Shown here: piece by piece, positions 32,719 to 40,732 of the stretch
Position numbering within the stretch: position 1 is the stretch's first letter
Layout: each line of letters begins with the position of its first letter
NCBI RefSeq assembly: GCF_031846505.1
Contig: NZ_JAVRHP010000026.1
Location: 1 to 41,245, forward strand
Direction: 5' to 3'
DNA length: 41,245 bases
Origin: Autumnicola edwardsiae
GTDB lineage: Bacteria > Bacteroidota > Bacteroidia > Flavobacteriales > Flavobacteriaceae
The notes under the pieces: model-generated
Told to the model about the DNA's origin: nothing
What the model saw: only the letters and a program-made list of their open reading frames with translations
Database searches by the model: none
Program-made: the position numbers and the translations under genes

Positions 32719-33210
32719 ATGGCGGCAGATTCTAAAATTGCTCTGGGTGGTGGGTGCCACTGGTGTACAGAAGCCGTTTTTCAGGCTTTAAAGGGAGTGG
32801 AAAAGGTTGAACAGGGTTACGTAGCGTCAACAGAGGAGCATTCCGCGTTTTCAGAAGCGGTTATTGTCCATTTTATTTCTGAAGAAATTCCATTGAAGCG
32901 CTTAATTGAAGTTCATTTGTACACTCACAACAGCACTTCCAACCACAGCATGAGGTCCAAATACAGGTCGGCCATCTATTATTTCAATTTTCAGCAAAAA
33001 GCCGAAGCTGAAAAATCCCTAATGGCCTTACAAGCTGATTTTTCTGAAACAATCATCACCAAAGTTTATCCTTTTGGAGTTTTTGAGCCTTCCAGGGAAG
33101 AAATAAGAGATTATTATCTCAAAAATCCCGAAAAACCCTTCTGTAAAACCTATATCGAGCCTAAATTGAAGCTGCTTTTGCAGCAATTTTCAAAAGAATT
33201 ACGGGAATAG
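32719..33210 (+). CDS. MsrA-like protein with altered active-site region
   Basis: This is a 163-residue protein homologous to peptide-methionine (S)-S-oxide reductase, which repairs oxidised Met. The nucleophile region is GGGCHWCTEAVF (Cys13 and Cys16), where classical MsrA has GCFWC or GCFWG, so the pocket Phe is His. The usual HDPT...GND.GTQYRS block reads HNSTSNHSMRSKYRS (70-84): the Tyr-Arg-Ser end is kept, but the conserved Asp before it is missing and the segment is shorter. It may be a divergent subfamily with another substrate. It starts 28 nt after the helicase gene, so the two are probably co-transcribed. Confidence 0.85.
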   Translation: MAADSKIALGGGCHWCTEAVFQALKGVEKVEQGYVASTEEHSAFSEAVIVHFISEEIPLKRLIEVHLYTHNSTSNHSMRSKYRSAIYYFNFQQKAEAEKSLMALQADFSETIITKVYPFGVFEPSREEIRDYYLKNPEKPFCKTYIEPKLKLLLQQFSKELRE

Positions 33211-33243
33211 CTTTAGATTTTAATATTTAAGGTGGAGTAGGGG

Positions 33244-33303
33244 CGATAATTCCAAAATGGCAATTATCGGCCTGCTATAGAAAAATTGGCTTCCGAAGAA
33301 ATT
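33244..33303 (+). repeat. dispersed intergenic element, long copy A
   Basis: It contains the inverted repeat CGATAATT (33244-33251) / AATTATCG (33262-33269) enclosing AAAATGGCAATTATCG, then TTCCGAAGAAATT (33291-33303) 37 nt after the motif start. The same two blocks with similar spacing recur at 34568-34615. Confidence 0.6.
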
Positions 33304-33366
33304 ACGCTGTAAAAGATAGTATTGTTCGAGTTTTTTATAACACTTAATTTAACTTACTTTAAAGGG

Positions 33367-34506
33367 ATGAAAGCAGCAGCAAAATATATTGAAGAGCATA
33401 CACACGATATAATAGATTTATGGGAAGAAAAAGTCAATAAAGAGATATCGGCTTCCGAAACTACAAATTCCATGGTTTTGCGTAACCTTCTGCCCAATCT
33501 TCTGGAGGACATTTCCACGGTACTGAAAAGGAACGAGGGCAAGAAAAATTTTCTAAAGGAGGAGAATTGTTCTGAAATTGTAAAAAAAAGCATAGACCAT
33601 GGGAGGCACCGCGCTACGTCTTCCCATTATACGGTCAAGCAAATTATAAGGGAATACATTGTTCTTAACCAGGCCCTAACAGAGCTCTTAATATCCAAAG
33701 ACTTACATAGCGAAGATATTAGCGTCTTGCTTACTTATATCCTGGAAACCTCCATGAGCCATTCTGCAAGCTCCTTTACAGATTCTATCCAGGAAATGCG
33801 TGAAAAACTGGTAGGAACCCTTGCCCACGACATTAGAAACCCTATCTCTGCAGCTTATTTTGCAATTGATATTATGAATTATGCCGATGGGGAAGAAAAA
33901 TTCAATAAACTTAAAAAAACGACCAGGGAAAGTCTTAAAAGGTCTATCGATTTAATGGAGGGTTTGCTGGATGCCATTAGTGTAAAAGCTGGGGAGGGGG
34001 TGACACTTAATTTTCAGAAAGGTAATATTGTTGAGGAGTTGAAAAGCGTGTACGGCGAGGCAGCTCGTATTTATGCTAACGAGATTGTTCTTGAATGTGA
34101 TGAGGATGAAATTACCGGCGTTTACGACGGAACTGCAGTTAGAAGAATCCTGGAAAACCTGATTACCAACGCCATAAAATACGGGGCACAGGACAAACCT
34201 ATAAGAATTATACTCAAGAAACATGAGGGAAAACTAAAGCTTAGTGTCCACAATTTTGGAGATCCAATTGCCTCAGGAAACAAGAAAATTATTTTCGATT
34301 TTTTAAGCCGGACAGATAAGGAAGCTTCCGGACAATTGCAAAGTTGGGGCATGGGACTAACTTTTGTAAAAATGGGGGCCGAAGCTCATGGTGGTCACGT
34401 AGAATTAATAAGTAATGAAGAAGAAGGAACTATTTTTTCTGTTATCCTTGATATAAAATCAAACGAACCCGGTAAAAAACGGGCAAGACTCAACCTTTCT
34501 GATTAA
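33367..34506 (+). CDS. soluble sensor histidine kinase with RsbR-like N-domain
   Basis: This is a 379-residue protein without any membrane segment. Residues 5-135 are all-helical and resemble the RsbR N-terminal / globin-like sensory region (EEHTHDIIDLWEEKV ... YTVKQIIREYIVLNQALTELL). The HisKA region carries the phospho-acceptor His154 in AHDIRNP. The ATPase region shows the N box ENLITNAIKYG and GMGLTFVK. No response regulator gene is adjacent, so its partner is elsewhere. Such soluble kinases sense cytoplasmic or redox signals. I chose ATG 33367 over an in-frame start at 33322, whose extra residues are hydrophobic but not signal-like. Confidence 0.9.
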   Translation: MKAAAKYIEEHTHDIIDLWEEKVNKEISASETTNSMVLRNLLPNLLEDISTVLKRNEGKKNFLKEENCSEIVKKSIDHGRHRATSSHYTVKQIIREYIVLNQALTELLISKDLHSEDISVLLTYILETSMSHSASSFTDSIQEMREKLVGTLAHDIRNPISAAYFAIDIMNYADGEEKFNKLKKTTRESLKRSIDLMEGLLDAISVKAGEGVTLNFQKGNIVEELKSVYGEAARIYANEIVLECDEDEITGVYDGTAVRRILENLITNAIKYGAQDKPIRIILKKHEGKLKLSVHNFGDPIASGNKKIIFDFLSRTDKEASGQLQSWGMGLTFVKMGAEAHGGHVELISNEEEGTIFSVILDIKSNEPGKKRARLNLSD

Positions 34507-34567
34507 AGTTTTGATAGTGCAGGAAAACTACCATAGTACAAAAAAGTCCTGATTTTGATAATCCTTT

Positions 34568-34653
34568 AAAATGCCAGTTTTCGAGATTTAGAAGATAGCT
34601 GCTTCCAAAGAAATTCCTAATCATTGGCGCAATAGTACGATAATTGGCATTTT
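34568..34653. repeat. dispersed intergenic element, inverted copy pair B
   Basis: A plus-strand copy AAAATGCCAGTTTTCG (34568-34583) and a minus-strand copy AAAATGCCAATTATCGTAC (34635-34653) face each other around TTCCAAAGAAATT (34603-34615). Together they form a large imperfect inverted repeat between the kinase and the decarboxylase genes. Confidence 0.6.
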
Positions 34654-34674
34654 AGACACTGCTCTTATTTTCGC

Positions 34675-34682
34675 TATTTTTG
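34675..34682 (+). promoter_or_regulatory. candidate -7 box of the decarboxylase gene
   Basis: TATTTTTG is an exact TAnnTTTG match 18 nt before the ATG at 34701. No perfect -33 TTTG stands at 17-23 nt upstream; the inverted motif copy lies at that distance instead. Confidence 0.4.
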
Positions 34683-34700
34683 TACTGAAAATAACTCCTG

Positions 34701-36146
34701 ATGGACGATTTAAAAAAGCAAATTCTGGCACTGAGCAAGATTTCAAGTGCGTTGGAACCTTCTGAAGCTCAACGTGACGGGATATTTAAAGAAGTACAGC
34801 AATATGCCAATACTTTTCTGAACAATTTGCCCTCTACAAAAGCTTATTCTCCAGAAAAGGCCAAAAAAGAGGTTTTTTCCATTACTTCTGAAGTAAAACC
34901 GCTGAAGAAAATTCTCGAAATTTATAATTCTGAAGTTGCGGCAAAAGGAATTCATCCTGCTTCCGGAGGTCATCTGGGATATATTCCCGGTGGCGGAATT
35001 TATACTTCGGCACTGGCAGATTATCTTGTGGATATTACAAACGAATACGCCGGACTCTCATTTGCATCGCCCGGAGCTGTGGCTATGGAGCACGAATTGC
35101 TGAACTGGATGAAATCCCTCTTCGGGTTTCCTGAATCTGCCATTGGAAACCTTACCTCAGGTGGTTCTATTGCCAATATGATTGGTTTGACTTCAGCGCG
35201 GGACAAGCACAAAATTAAAGGTGCGAAAATCGAAAAAAGCGTGGTGTATCTTAGTCCGCAGTTGCACCATAGCTGCTTAAAAGCCCTGAGGATTATTGGT
35301 CTTGAAGATATTATCATCCGTCACCTTCAGTTGGATTCGAACTCAAAAATAATTCCGGAGGATTTTTCAGAAAAACTTCAGCAGGATAAAGAAAACGGAC
35401 TGGAACCTTTTCTGCTGATTGCTTCAGGAGGAACTACAGATACTGGTGCCGTAGATCCACTAAAAGAGCTGGGCGAAATCGCTAACCAGAATAAATTGTG
35501 GTATCATATTGACGCTGCTTACGGCGGATTTTTTATCCTCACAGAACAACGGAAAAAACTGTTTGAGGGCATCGAAATGGCAGATTCACTTGCTGTGGAT
35601 CCTCATAAAGGACTTTTCCTGCCATTCGGACTTGGTGCTGTTCTTGTAAAAGATAAAGAGGCCGTTTTCCATTCCCATCACCACAGTGCCAATTATATGC
35701 AGGACGCCCATACAGAAGTGAGCCGGGTAGATCCCGCAGATGTTTCTCCTGAGCTTACCAAACATTTTCGTGCGTTACGATTATGGTTGCCACTGCAATT
35801 GCACGGAATAGCACCTTTTACAGCCTGCCTGGAAGAAAAATTACTGCTTACCCGCTACTTCAGAGAAAAAATGCTGGATTCAGGATTTAAGGTAGGCCCG
35901 GAACCTGACCTTTCGGTAACATACTTCTGGTGGCCTCGGGATGAAAATGAGGATGAATTCAATAAAAAAGTGCTGAAAGAAATCCATGAGGACGGTACGG
36001 TTTTCCTGAGTTCCACATTAATAGACGGGAAATTCGTAATACGGCTCGCTGTACTTTCTTTCCGAACAAAAATAGAAACTATAGATAGGGCAGTGGAGGT
36101 GTTAATTTCAATAGTTCGAAAGTTGGAAATAAAGTTTAAGGTTTAA
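34701..36146 (+). CDS. PLP-dependent amino acid decarboxylase, group II
   Basis: This is a 481-residue pyridoxal-phosphate enzyme of the aromatic-L-amino-acid / glutamate decarboxylase-like family. Key positions: LTSGGSIANM (phosphate contact), LHHSCLKA with the cofactor-stacking His190, HIDAAYGG (271-276, Asp to the pyridine nitrogen) and VDPHKG with the Schiff-base Lys303. The length and order match the group. The amino acid used cannot be fixed from sequence. The gene ends in a TTTAAAG-rich tract. It stands alone, 195 bp after the histidine kinase, which gives no clue to the pathway. Confidence 0.92.
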   Translation: MDDLKKQILALSKISSALEPSEAQRDGIFKEVQQYANTFLNNLPSTKAYSPEKAKKEVFSITSEVKPLKKILEIYNSEVAAKGIHPASGGHLGYIPGGGIYTSALADYLVDITNEYAGLSFASPGAVAMEHELLNWMKSLFGFPESAIGNLTSGGSIANMIGLTSARDKHKIKGAKIEKSVVYLSPQLHHSCLKALRIIGLEDIIIRHLQLDSNSKIIPEDFSEKLQQDKENGLEPFLLIASGGTTDTGAVDPLKELGEIANQNKLWYHIDAAYGGFFILTEQRKKLFEGIEMADSLAVDPHKGLFLPFGLGAVLVKDKEAVFHSHHHSANYMQDAHTEVSRVDPADVSPELTKHFRALRLWLPLQLHGIAPFTACLEEKLLLTRYFREKMLDSGFKVGPEPDLSVTYFWWPRDENEDEFNKKVLKEIHEDGTVFLSSTLIDGKFVIRLAVLSFRTKIETIDRAVEVLISIVRKLEIKFKV

Positions 36147-36200
36147 AGTTTGTTGTTTTAAAGTAAAAAGTAAAAGAGGGAAAAAGTAAAAAAATATATA
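36131..36200. repeat. TTTAAAG / AAAAGTAAA low-complexity tract
   Basis: It starts in the last codons of the decarboxylase and continues with TTTAAAGTTT and AAAAGTAAAA-like units. The 14-mer AAGGTTTAAAGTTT (36138-36151) also occurs after gntP (7554-7567). Confidence 0.6.
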
Positions 36201-36286
36201 GGAGCGGATTTGGGGAACCGTTTGGAATTGATAGATGAAAAGGGATGAATTTTTAAAAGAAAACAAAGAGGTCTCCGCATTCTATA

Positions 36287-36304
36287 ATATTATGTAAAAT
36301 AGAA
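36287..36304 (+). repeat. 18-nt direct repeat, left copy
   Basis: ATATTATGTAAAATAGAA occurs here and again, identically, at 36854-36871. The two copies flank the STAS-like gene. Confidence 0.6.
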
Positions 36305-36400
36305 CCCTTTTAATTTTGATCTGTACTAAAGAAAAGCTAAGTTTTTGCTATAGTCTTATTTACTGGTTAACTTAAAGTTGAATCAGAAAAAAGAAAAGAT

Positions 36401-36769
36401 ATGCTACACAAAATAGATTTAGGAAACGAACATGCCGTTGGATTTAGATGGGAAGGAGATTTTGACGAAAAAGCTTTCAAGCAATCAATGGTGCAATTTC
36501 TTCCGGAGCTTAAGTCCCGAAACGAGATGAATATTTATATGGAAATTTCCGGTATTGGAGAGGTTGAGGGATCAGCTGTTTGGGAAGATGCAAAATTTGC
36601 GATCAACAATTTAAAAGGACTTGCTGATAAAGTTGATAAGATCGCCCTGGTAACAGACGAGTCCTGGATGCGAAACATGGCCGAAGCTTCTTATAAAATG
36701 ATTCCGGGAATAAAGTTAAAAGCTTTTACTTCTGAAGAAAAAGCAGCTGCAAAGGAATGGGTTGTTTAG
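36401..36769 (+). CDS. STAS-fold SpoIIAA-like protein
   Basis: This is a 122-residue soluble protein. It opens MLHKIDLGNEHAVGFRWEGDFDEKAF and continues with MNIYMEISGIGEVEGSAVWEDAKFAI, the pattern of the SpoIIAA-like (DUF3478) branch of the STAS fold. No phosphorylatable Ser like that of SpoIIAA can be placed with confidence. Such proteins are often stress-linked or lipid-binding. It is a lone gene flanked by two identical 18-nt repeats. Confidence 0.82.
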   Translation: MLHKIDLGNEHAVGFRWEGDFDEKAFKQSMVQFLPELKSRNEMNIYMEISGIGEVEGSAVWEDAKFAINNLKGLADKVDKIALVTDESWMRNMAEASYKMIPGIKLKAFTSEEKAAAKEWVV

Positions 36770-36844
36770 AATTAGCCAGGTCATTTATAAAAATACCGTT
36801 GTAAATAAATATACAGCTTAAATTCTCCTAATGGTATAACTGAA

Positions 36845-36876
<32 letters not shown>

Positions 36877-37051
36877 TACTTCTCAAAGATGACGATCTCT
36901 TATATTCCCTCCCTCTTCATATAAATCTTAAGGTTTGAAAAATCTTTATATATTCTGTTAATAAAAAATACTCTGCGCGTTTACTGAATTAACAATTTTA
37001 ACCGGATCAGAATTCAGAAGCATGTCAAGTCAACACGAGAATTTTTCACTT

Positions 37052-37567
37052 TTATTCATTTTCTTTAAGAGGATCTACATTACCACGGTAACTTATCGCA
37101 TCGCGCTGAGAACTGTTAACTGAAGTTTCAGCATTTCCATTTGGATAAAGTTTTAAATAAAACTTTAAACTTTCTGTTCCTGCACTACCTTCAAATTGTA
37201 TTCTTATATTTTGATTGTTGCGGTTTTCTATTATCTCGAGATTTTTTGTAGGTCCTTCATATTCTATTCCTCCACCTTCACCATAACCGCCACCAGACTG
37301 CCTTACGCCAAAATACGGAAGAAAAATATTCACACTGTCTCCTTTAAATCGAATAAAATTGGTATTCCCAATTAAGTTTACCCTACCTCCAAGCAACGGA
37401 AGCGCCCACTGGTTCTCAATTTCAAATCCGCGACTGTTTACCAGTTCCTGCAGCTTCTCATAAGCTTTTAAATCGGAGTCTGATATCTGGTTCCTGCTTC
37501 CTCCACAGGATATTAAAGTAACGCACATGATAAGCAGCAGATAGCGAAATAAGGCTATTTTCTTCAT
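37052..37567 (-). CDS. lipoprotein of DUF4251 type
   Basis: This is a 171-residue protein. Residues 1-21 (KKIALFRYLLLIMCVTLISC) are a lipoprotein signal, with Cys21 followed by GGS, the sort of tail that can lead Bacteroidota lipoproteins outward, though a clear export signal is not present. The mature part (FEIENQWALPLLGGRVNLIGNTNF ... VNIFLPYFG) matches what I know of DUF4251, a Bacteroidota family of unknown function with a beta-rich core and a glycine-rich loop (QSGGGYGEGGG). It is a lone gene. Confidence 0.82.
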   Translation of the reverse strand: MKKIALFRYLLLIMCVTLISCGGSRNQISDSDLKAYEKLQELVNSRGFEIENQWALPLLGGRVNLIGNTNFIRFKGDSVNIFLPYFGVRQSGGGYGEGGGIEYEGPTKNLEIIENRNNQNIRIQFEGSAGTESLKFYLKLYPNGNAETSVNSSQRDAISYRGNVDPLKENE

Positions 37568-38187
37568 TTGTATTATTTTTCTATGCTATTGGGAAGCTAC
37601 GAATTTCTTTCTTAAAAAGAAATTAGAATCCTTCTGGTTTTCTTTCTGCATGGAGGTCGAAAATTGACGTTTTTAATCCCAGGTTTAGTACTTGAGTGTT
37701 TATTCTATTATTATTGATTCAATAGAGGTGAAATTCGATACAAAATCTTCATTTACTATCAAAATTCAGGGAAAACACCAGTTTTCAACTAAAAAATTAG
37801 GTTAAACAGGATCGTTTGTTGCTCCTGGTCAAATATTTCAGCATTTACTGAATTTTTTCCGAAGAAATAAAACCAACTTTTCTCCAGCTTAGATCTAATT
37901 TTAAACTATATCCTGAAAATGGCAATTATCGTACTCTAAGACGGTCTTCAGTTAGTCTTTTCCCGCTAAAGCGACAGTTAAAAATACTATTCTTAAATTT
38001 TTAATGTTTGTCTTGGTTCCTGGCTCTTTCAGCTCAGCGGTCCTGCGTCTTTTTAAATCTTCTTCCGCAGATAAACGATTAAATTATTTCCTTTAAAGCA
38101 ATCATAAATCTTTCAAAAGAAACCTATAATTAGCTTGGACGGCTAATTGAATTTAATTTTCTTGTATTTAAATAAAAATTAGAATTT
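37568..38187. other. 620-bp intergenic region
   Basis: No convincing gene is present in any frame. It carries a TTCCGAAGAAAT block (37857-37868), an exact copy of the dispersed motif (37916-37934) and an inverted repeat AATTAGC/GCTAATT (38128-38148) near the hibernation-factor start. This is the longest gene-free stretch of the window. Confidence 0.6.
37916..37934 (+). repeat. dispersed intergenic motif, consensus copy
   Basis: AAAATGGCAATTATCGTAC, an exact consensus copy. It follows a TTCCGAAGAAAT block by 48 nt; the order of the two blocks is reversed relative to copies A and B. The nearest gene start is about 250 bp away. Confidence 0.6.
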
Positions 38188-38487
38188 ATGGAAACTGTAT
38201 TTGAATATGTGGGTATCCAAAAGAGTGAATCTTTGGAAGAATATACCCAAAATAAACTGGATAAACTGGAAAGGAAGTACGACTTTATTGTTCGTGCTGA
38301 AGTGCATTTTAAGAAACATGAGAATCAGGATCCTAAAGGTCATGTTTGTAATATAAAGGTAAGTGTTCCCGGGCCGCAGATCTTTGCGCAATCCAATGAA
38401 GAATCTTATGAAGCTGCCGCAGCAGAATCTGTACGTGATGTTGAAAAGCAGTTGGAAAAGCTAAAAGCTAAGATGAAAACCCATTAG
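38188..38487 (+). CDS. hpf: ribosome hibernation-promoting factor, short form
   Basis: This is a 99-residue protein of the HPF/YfiA family. It has the beta-alpha-beta-beta-beta-alpha order: METVFEYVGIQKSESLEEYTQNKLDKLERKY, then AEVHFKKHENQ, NIKVSVPGPQIFAQS and a C-terminal helix EESYEAAAAESVRDVEKQLEKLKAKMK. It binds the 30S subunit at the mRNA/tRNA channel and silences ribosomes in stationary phase. The C-terminal dimerisation domain of long HPF is absent. It has a strong shared terminator downstream. Confidence 0.93.
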   Translation: METVFEYVGIQKSESLEEYTQNKLDKLERKYDFIVRAEVHFKKHENQDPKGHVCNIKVSVPGPQIFAQSNEESYEAAAAESVRDVEKQLEKLKAKMKTH

Positions 38488-38504
38488 GAATCTATCTTTA
38501 AAAG

Positions 38505-38550
38505 ATATAAAAAGCCCCTTCAGAAATTAACTGAAGGGGCTTTTTTATAG
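38505..38550. terminator. bidirectional terminator between hpf and aconitase
   Basis: AAAAAGCCCCTTCAG (38509-38523) pairs perfectly with CTGAAGGGGCTTTTT (38531-38545) around a 7-nt loop. T-runs follow on both strands, so it can end both convergent transcripts. Confidence 0.93.
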
Positions 38551-38560
38551 TTAAACAACT

Positions 38561-40597
38561 TTATTTAATTTGTTGCCGCTCATTACCTGTAACCGTATTC
38601 TTGTCTACAGAATGTACTTCTTCATTGCTCAACCTGGACTTGAATTCGTTTATAATTCCTCCTTTTAAAAGGATCTCAATTTGCCGCTCACTCATACTGT
38701 GCTTAGCGTCAAATTCAATAGGTTCGATTCCTTTATCGGCTTTTTGTACACGAACTTTTATGTTTCTGTTGTTCTTTACATCTTCGCGAAGATTTTTAAA
38801 GCTGATAAGGTCGCCCTGCTCAATTTTATCATAGTCGGCAATATCAATAAATTCCAGTGGTAAAATTCCGAAGTTCACAAGATTCTGCCAGGCTATCCTC
38901 GCGTAAGAATTTGCGATAACGGCTACCTGCCCAAGGTATTTTGGAGCCAGGGCGGCATGTTCCCTACTCGATCCCTGTGCATAGTTGTCTTTAGCCACTA
39001 CAATATGACCGCCAAAATCTCCTTTTGCCTCCTGTGCCCTATCGTAAAAAGTCTTATCAATAACCGAATAGGAGAATTTACTTATTTCGGGAAGGTTACT
39101 TCTAAATGGCAATACTTCGGCTCCTGCCCGTAAAATCTCATCTGTAGAAATATTATCTCCCATCTTAAGTAAAACCGGTACATCTGCACTATCCACAAGT
39201 GGTTCGATTTCAGGAAGAGTTTTAATATTCGGACCTTTTTTCAGTTCCACTTTTTCGCCATCTTCTGCCGGCGGTACGAGCATATCTGTATTAATAATTT
39301 CTTTATCGGGTTGTTCATACTTTGGATAAGTCATTCCGAAGAGTTTTTCCATATCCCGCGGATCTGTAATTTTTCCTGTTAAGGCTGAAGCTGCAGCTGT
39401 CTCGGGACTACATAAATGCACCTGATCATCCTCGGTTCCCGATCTACTAGGGAAGTTACGCGGCATCGTTCTTAAACTGATAGTTCCTGAAGCCGGCGCC
39501 TGCCCCATTCCTATACAGCCCATGCAACCCGACTGGTGAAACCTTGCCCCTGCCGTGATAAGATTGGCAAAGGCCTTGTTGTCTATTAAATTCTGAATTA
39601 CCTGACGTGAAGTCGGATTAATATCAAACGATACATAGTCTACCACGCTCTTGTCTTTCACAATCGCACCTGCAACCCAGAAGTCACGGATTCCCGGGTT
39701 GGCCGATGATCCTATCACCACCTGGCCAATTTCTTTTCCTGCTACCTCGCTTACCGGCACAACATTACCGGGACTTGTTGGCAGCGCAATTAACGGCACG
39801 AGATCGTCTAGTACAATTTCATCGTGCAAATCGTATTCGCAACCTTCATCTGGCAACAATTCTCTCCAGTCTTCTTCACGATGTTGTGATCTTAAAAATC
39901 GCTTAGTCTCCTGGTCACTCGGGAAAACTGTGGTAGTCGCTCCAAGTTCTGCCCCCATATTCGCAATTACATGCCGGTCCATCGCACTCAAATTGTCTAA
40001 ACCTTCGCCATAATATTCTATTACCTTTCCAACACCTCCTTTTACATCATACCTACGTAACATTTCAAGAATTACATCTTTTGCACTCACCCAATCCGGT
40101 AATTTTCCGGTTAGTTTCACGCCCATTACTTGTGGCATTTTAACAAAATAAGGTTGCCCGGCTATTGCAGCCGCTACATCAAGTCCTCCGGTACCTATGG
40201 CAAGCATACCCAAAGATCCGGCAGACGGAGTGTGACTGTCAGACCCTACCATGGTTTTACCGGGTTTTCCAAAGCGTTCCATGTGTACAGGATGGCTTAC
40301 TCCATTTCCCGGCCGGCTGTACCATAATCCAAATTTTCGTGATGCCGAAAGCAAAAAAGCATGGTCATCTGCGTTTTTGAAATCTGTTTGTAACAGGTTG
40401 TGGTCTACGTATTGAACAGCAACTTCGGTCTTTGCTTTTTTTAACCCCATGGCCTCCAGCTCGAGCTGTACCAACGTTCCGGTAGCATCCTGCAGCAGTG
40501 CCTGGTCTATTTTGATCCCGATTTCTTTCCCCGGGGTCATCTCCCCTTCCAGGAGATGCTCTTTTATTAATTTTTGAGTAACATTTAATTTAGACAT
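38561..40597 (-). CDS. acnA: aconitate hydratase
   Basis: The enzyme interconverts citrate and isocitrate in the TCA cycle through a [4Fe-4S] cluster. The 678-residue protein shows the cluster ligands: Cys in VHLCSPETAAAS, and CxxC in SGCMGCIGMGQAP. Substrate and structural motifs include MVGSDSHTPSAGSLGMLAIGTGGLD and the swivel-domain SREHAALAPKYLG. The length and order resemble the short, Aquifex/mitochondrial-type aconitases, not AcnB. I chose the ATG at 40597 (MSKLNVTQ); an in-frame start at 40657 would add 20 unlikely residues. It is convergent with hpf and shares its terminator. Confidence 0.95.
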   Translation of the reverse strand: MSKLNVTQKLIKEHLLEGEMTPGKEIGIKIDQALLQDATGTLVQLELEAMGLKKAKTEVAVQYVDHNLLQTDFKNADDHAFLLSASRKFGLWYSRPGNGVSHPVHMERFGKPGKTMVGSDSHTPSAGSLGMLAIGTGGLDVAAAIAGQPYFVKMPQVMGVKLTGKLPDWVSAKDVILEMLRRYDVKGGVGKVIEYYGEGLDNLSAMDRHVIANMGAELGATTTVFPSDQETKRFLRSQHREEDWRELLPDEGCEYDLHDEIVLDDLVPLIALPTSPGNVVPVSEVAGKEIGQVVIGSSANPGIRDFWVAGAIVKDKSVVDYVSFDINPTSRQVIQNLIDNKAFANLITAGARFHQSGCMGCIGMGQAPASGTISLRTMPRNFPSRSGTEDDQVHLCSPETAAASALTGKITDPRDMEKLFGMTYPKYEQPDKEIINTDMLVPPAEDGEKVELKKGPNIKTLPEIEPLVDSADVPVLLKMGDNISTDEILRAGAEVLPFRSNLPEISKFSYSVIDKTFYDRAQEAKGDFGGHIVVAKDNYAQGSSREHAALAPKYLGQVAVIANSYARIAWQNLVNFGILPLEFIDIADYDKIEQGDLISFKNLREDVKNNRNIKVRVQKADKGIEPIEFDAKHSMSERQIEILLKGGIINEFKSRLSNEEVHSVDKNTVTGNERQQIK

Positions 40598-40732
40598 AGT
40601 TGGATATTTTAGCTTCAAATTATTAAAATTGAACCGGAAGTTCATCCCATTTAACAATATCTTATACCTATATGGAGAAGAAAAAGGTAATTTGCTTCGG
40701 AGTAAAAATTTTGTAATCCAAAGAACCAGTTA

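Noticed and set aside
38015..38060. tRNA-like stretch TCAGCTCAGCGGTCCTG in the 620-bp gap
   Set aside because: It resembles a D-arm, but I could not find a matching acceptor stem, anticodon arm or T-arm around it on either strand.
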